Shown here one piece after another: positions 6,308 to 7,819 of a stretch of 7,819 nt of DNA (position 1 is the stretch's first letter; each line of letters opens with the position of its first letter). Source of the DNA: Clostridia bacterium (GTDB lineage Bacteria; Bacillota; Clostridia; Christensenellales; DTU072). Both the position numbers and the translations under genes were made by a program. Below the pieces are notes generated by a model that saw nothing but the letters and a program-made list of their open reading frames with translations, did no database searches and was not told the DNA's origin. The stretch is taken from contig JAQVTZ010000041.1 in the NCBI GenBank assembly GCA_028699795.1, forward strand, positions 1 through 7,819, written 5' to 3'.

Positions 6308-6336
6308 ATTGTATGCTTAAATTAGCCGCCTTATTA
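6308..6336 (-). promoter_or_regulatory. SigE-type (mother-cell sporulation) promoter of spoIVA
   Basis: The minus strand has CATACAAT (6315-6308), which fits the SigE -10 consensus (CATACAHT). A 14-bp spacer precedes it, with TAATAAG (6336-6330) as a 5-of-7 match to the -35 KMATATT. This agrees with the known SigE dependence of spoIVA. The expected start is about 20 bases before the ATG. Confidence 0.75.
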
Positions 6337-6391
6337 CAGAATTTGTTGTCATTGCACTTTGTATTTAAAGGGGCACAGCTTATTAGGCGAT

Positions 6392-6428
6392 AAAAAAAAG
6401 CTGTCTCACCATAACTCGGTGAGACAGC
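6392..6428 (-). terminator. Intrinsic terminator of the aminotransferase gene
   Basis: GCTGTCTCACC (6400-6410) pairs perfectly with GGTGAGACAGC (6418-6428): an 11-bp stem with a 7-nt loop. On the minus strand eight T residues follow (6399-6392). It lies about 24 bases after the stop codon and isolates the gene from spoIVA. Confidence 0.95.
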
Positions 6429-6451
6429 GTACTTTTATTAAAAAGTTTTAT

Positions 6452-7690
6452 CTACAGCGTTTCGAGATAGGCAATCTTTGCCGCACAACAGAACACGCGC
6501 ATGGCGGTTTCGAGTTCGGCAATGGGGGGAAGGGAAGGCGCGATACGGAGATTGCTGTCGTTGGGGTCTTTTTTATAGGGGAAAGTCGCGCCTGCCGGGG
6601 TAAAAATGACCCCCGCATCTTTGGCAAGCTCCACCGTTCTTTTGGCGGTTCCTTTGGGAAGGTCTACCGAAACGAAATACCCGCCGCGCGGCTCTTGCCA
6701 GTTGGCAATACCCGTTAATTCTTCGGCAAGGATGTTCATCACCGTTGCGAATTTGGGGGTCAGAATCTTTTGGTGCTTTTTCATCAATTCATAGACGCCC
6801 TCCGCATCCTTAAAAAACAGCGCGTGGGCGTACTGCGAAAGTTTGTCGGGACCTATCGTCTGATAAGTCATTTTGCTTTTGATGTCATCTATGTTTTTCT
6901 TGCTGGAAGCAACAAAAGCGATCCCCGAGCCTGCAAAAGTTATTTTGGAAGTGGAGCCGAACATATAAACGATATCGGGATTGCCCGCTTTTTTGGCCTC
7001 CGCGAGGATATCCGTGAGCGTGTCGCCCTCTTCGGTAACCGCATGCACCATATATGCGTTATCCCAATAGATACGAAAATCAGGGGCGGCAGGCTTTAGG
7101 GCGGCTAACGCTTTAACAACTTTTTCGCTGTACACTAAGCCTTGCGGATTAGAATACTTTGGCACACACCACATTCCCTTTACCGCGGGGTCTTTGATAA
7201 GCTCTTGGATGACAGCGATATCCGGCCCTTCCGAAGTCATGGGCACATTCAGCATTTCTACACCCATCACCTCGGTAACGCCAAAGTGCCTGTCATAACC
7301 CGGTACGGGACACAGCCATTTAATTTTTTCTTGCTTATGGAAAGGTACGCCGCCCGCAACACCGAATTGCATTCCTCTTTGGAGGGTGTCATACATGAGA
7401 TTTAAGCTGGAGTTGCCCGCTACGATTATTTCATCGTCCGTCACATCGATTAGCTCGCAAAAAATAGCTTTTATTTCTGGTACTCCTGCCAGAATACCAT
7501 AATTGCGATAATCCATGTTATTTACATTCAGATTGCTTTTTGAGGTCAGCACATCCATCAGTCCCATGGATAAATCCAACTGTTCTTTACAGGGTTTCCC
7601 TCTGGACATGTCCAGTTTGAGGCCCCTATCTTTAAAATCGGCAAGCCTCTCTCTTTCTTTTGTTAGCAACATTTTTTGTTCGTTATTCAT
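6452..7690 (-). CDS. PLP-dependent aminotransferase, aspartate aminotransferase Ic type
   Basis: The 412-residue protein is a fold-type I aminotransferase. It matches the subgroup Ic aspartate aminotransferases (PF12897, the Corynebacterium AspT type), which move the amino group between aspartate and 2-oxoglutarate, in the cytosol. Visible residues are MDYRNYGILAGVPEIK at 59-74, KYSNPQG at 178-184 (Asn181), YWDNAY at 208-213 (Asp210 for the pyridine nitrogen, Tyr213), the PLP-binding Lys249 in GSTSKITFAGSG, and Arg382 in LRIAPS for the substrate carboxylate. There is no HTH domain, so it is an enzyme and not a MocR regulator. AGAGGT (7700-7695) 4 nt before the ATG supports the start. It is a single-gene unit with a structured leader. 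Substrate specificity rests on family resemblance only. Confidence 0.9.
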   Translation of the reverse strand: MNNEQKMLLTKERERLADFKDRGLKLDMSRGKPCKEQLDLSMGLMDVLTSKSNLNVNNMDYRNYGILAGVPEIKAIFCELIDVTDDEIIVAGNSSLNLMYDTLQRGMQFGVAGGVPFHKQEKIKWLCPVPGYDRHFGVTEVMGVEMLNVPMTSEGPDIAVIQELIKDPAVKGMWCVPKYSNPQGLVYSEKVVKALAALKPAAPDFRIYWDNAYMVHAVTEEGDTLTDILAEAKKAGNPDIVYMFGSTSKITFAGSGIAFVASSKKNIDDIKSKMTYQTIGPDKLSQYAHALFFKDAEGVYELMKKHQKILTPKFATVMNILAEELTGIANWQEPRGGYFVSVDLPKGTAKRTVELAKDAGVIFTPAGATFPYKKDPNDSNLRIAPSLPPIAELETAMRVFCCAAKIAYLETL

Positions 7691-7708
7691 AAGTACCTCT
7701 TTTCTTTT

Positions 7709-7755
7709 TCCGACCAGTCGAAAACAAACGGCATTTATGTGTTTGTTTTGTCGGA
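7709..7755 (-). promoter_or_regulatory. Long hairpin in the aminotransferase 5' leader
   Basis: In the minus-strand RNA, TCCGAC-AAAACAAAC (7755-7741) can pair with GTTTGTTTT (7729-7721) and GTCGGA (7714-7709). This is 15 bp in two blocks with a 6-nt bulge (7720-7715) and an 11-nt loop (7740-7730). The bulge plus outer arm can instead form a small CGAC/GTCG hairpin. The structure ends about 9 bases before AGAGGT. There is no following T-run, so it is not an obvious terminator. A role in RNA stability or translation control is possible; I recognise no known riboswitch. Confidence 0.5.
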
Positions 7756-7780
7756 CTCAATCGGTATCGATATCGCTACA

Positions 7781-7786
7781 ATTATA
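7781..7786 (-). promoter_or_regulatory. Possible -10 box of the aminotransferase promoter
   Basis: The minus strand has TATAAT at 7786-7781, about 90 bases before the ATG. No good -35 stands at 16-19 bp; the sequence there is only AT-rich (around TACAAATT). The palindrome CGATATCG (7768-7775) lies over the expected start near 7774 and could be a regulator site. Confidence 0.4.
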
Positions 7787-7819
7787 TATTTATCCTTATT
7801 TGTAATTTGTACATTGTAA

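Noticed and set aside
6452..7690. MocR/GntR-type transcriptional regulator
   Set aside because: The protein is only an aminotransferase domain and has no N-terminal winged-helix HTH.
1..7819. CRISPR array, tRNA, rRNA, insertion sequence or integrase
   Set aside because: I saw no regularly spaced direct repeats, no cloverleaf or rRNA-like segments, and no transposase or recombinase motifs on either strand.

Overview
The window looks like part of a chromosome of an endospore-forming, low-to-moderate-GC Bacillota, most likely a Clostridia-type anaerobe. The evidence is a full-length SpoIVA with a good SigE-type promoter, GGAGG-type ribosome binding sites, near-consensus TTGACA/TATAAT promoters and strong intrinsic terminators. 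Species cannot be read from the sequence. All identified genes lie on the minus strand, so transcription runs from right to left.

Layout from right to left (direction of transcription). (1) 7690-6452: a PLP-dependent fold-type I aminotransferase of the aspartate aminotransferase Ic / PF12897 type. It has a structured 5' leader and a textbook terminator. (2) 6279-4807: spoIVA, the spore-coat basement-layer ATPase. It is a single-gene unit with a SigE-like promoter and its own terminator. (3) 4647-2275: one 790-residue polypeptide that fuses the alpha and beta subunits of a thiamine-diphosphate 2-oxoacid (or acetoin) dehydrogenase E1. It has a strong SigA-type promoter, and no E2 or E3 gene is in view. 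(4) 2129-490: an eda-kdgK operon (KDPG aldolase, then 2-keto-3-deoxygluconate kinase). It has a consensus promoter, an ATGA stop/start overlap and a hairpin terminator. (5) 489-214: an AT-rich intergenic region with repeated palindromic boxes, opposed promoter-like elements and a possible short plus-strand transcript. (6) 213-1: the N-terminal 71 codons of an XRE-type HTH regulator that resembles the antitoxin/regulator usually paired with HipA-family kinases. It is cut by the window edge.

How the genes fit together: KdgK phosphorylates 2-keto-3-deoxygluconate (KDG) to KDPG, and Eda splits KDPG to pyruvate and glyceraldehyde-3-phosphate. This is the common end of hexuronate, pectin and related sugar-acid breakdown. 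The genes that make KDG are not in the window. The E1 fusion could act on a 2-oxoacid such as pyruvate, and its promoter shares a short motif with the eda promoter, but a functional link is inference. spoIVA and the aminotransferase look like independent neighbours.

Most of the window is ordinary housekeeping and sugar-acid metabolism, and I see no convincing wholly new system. The places most worth a second look are the AT-rich control region of the XRE gene, the E1 fusion with its two insertions and missing partners, the 44-codon open frame directly after the kdgK stop, and the aminotransferase leader hairpin.
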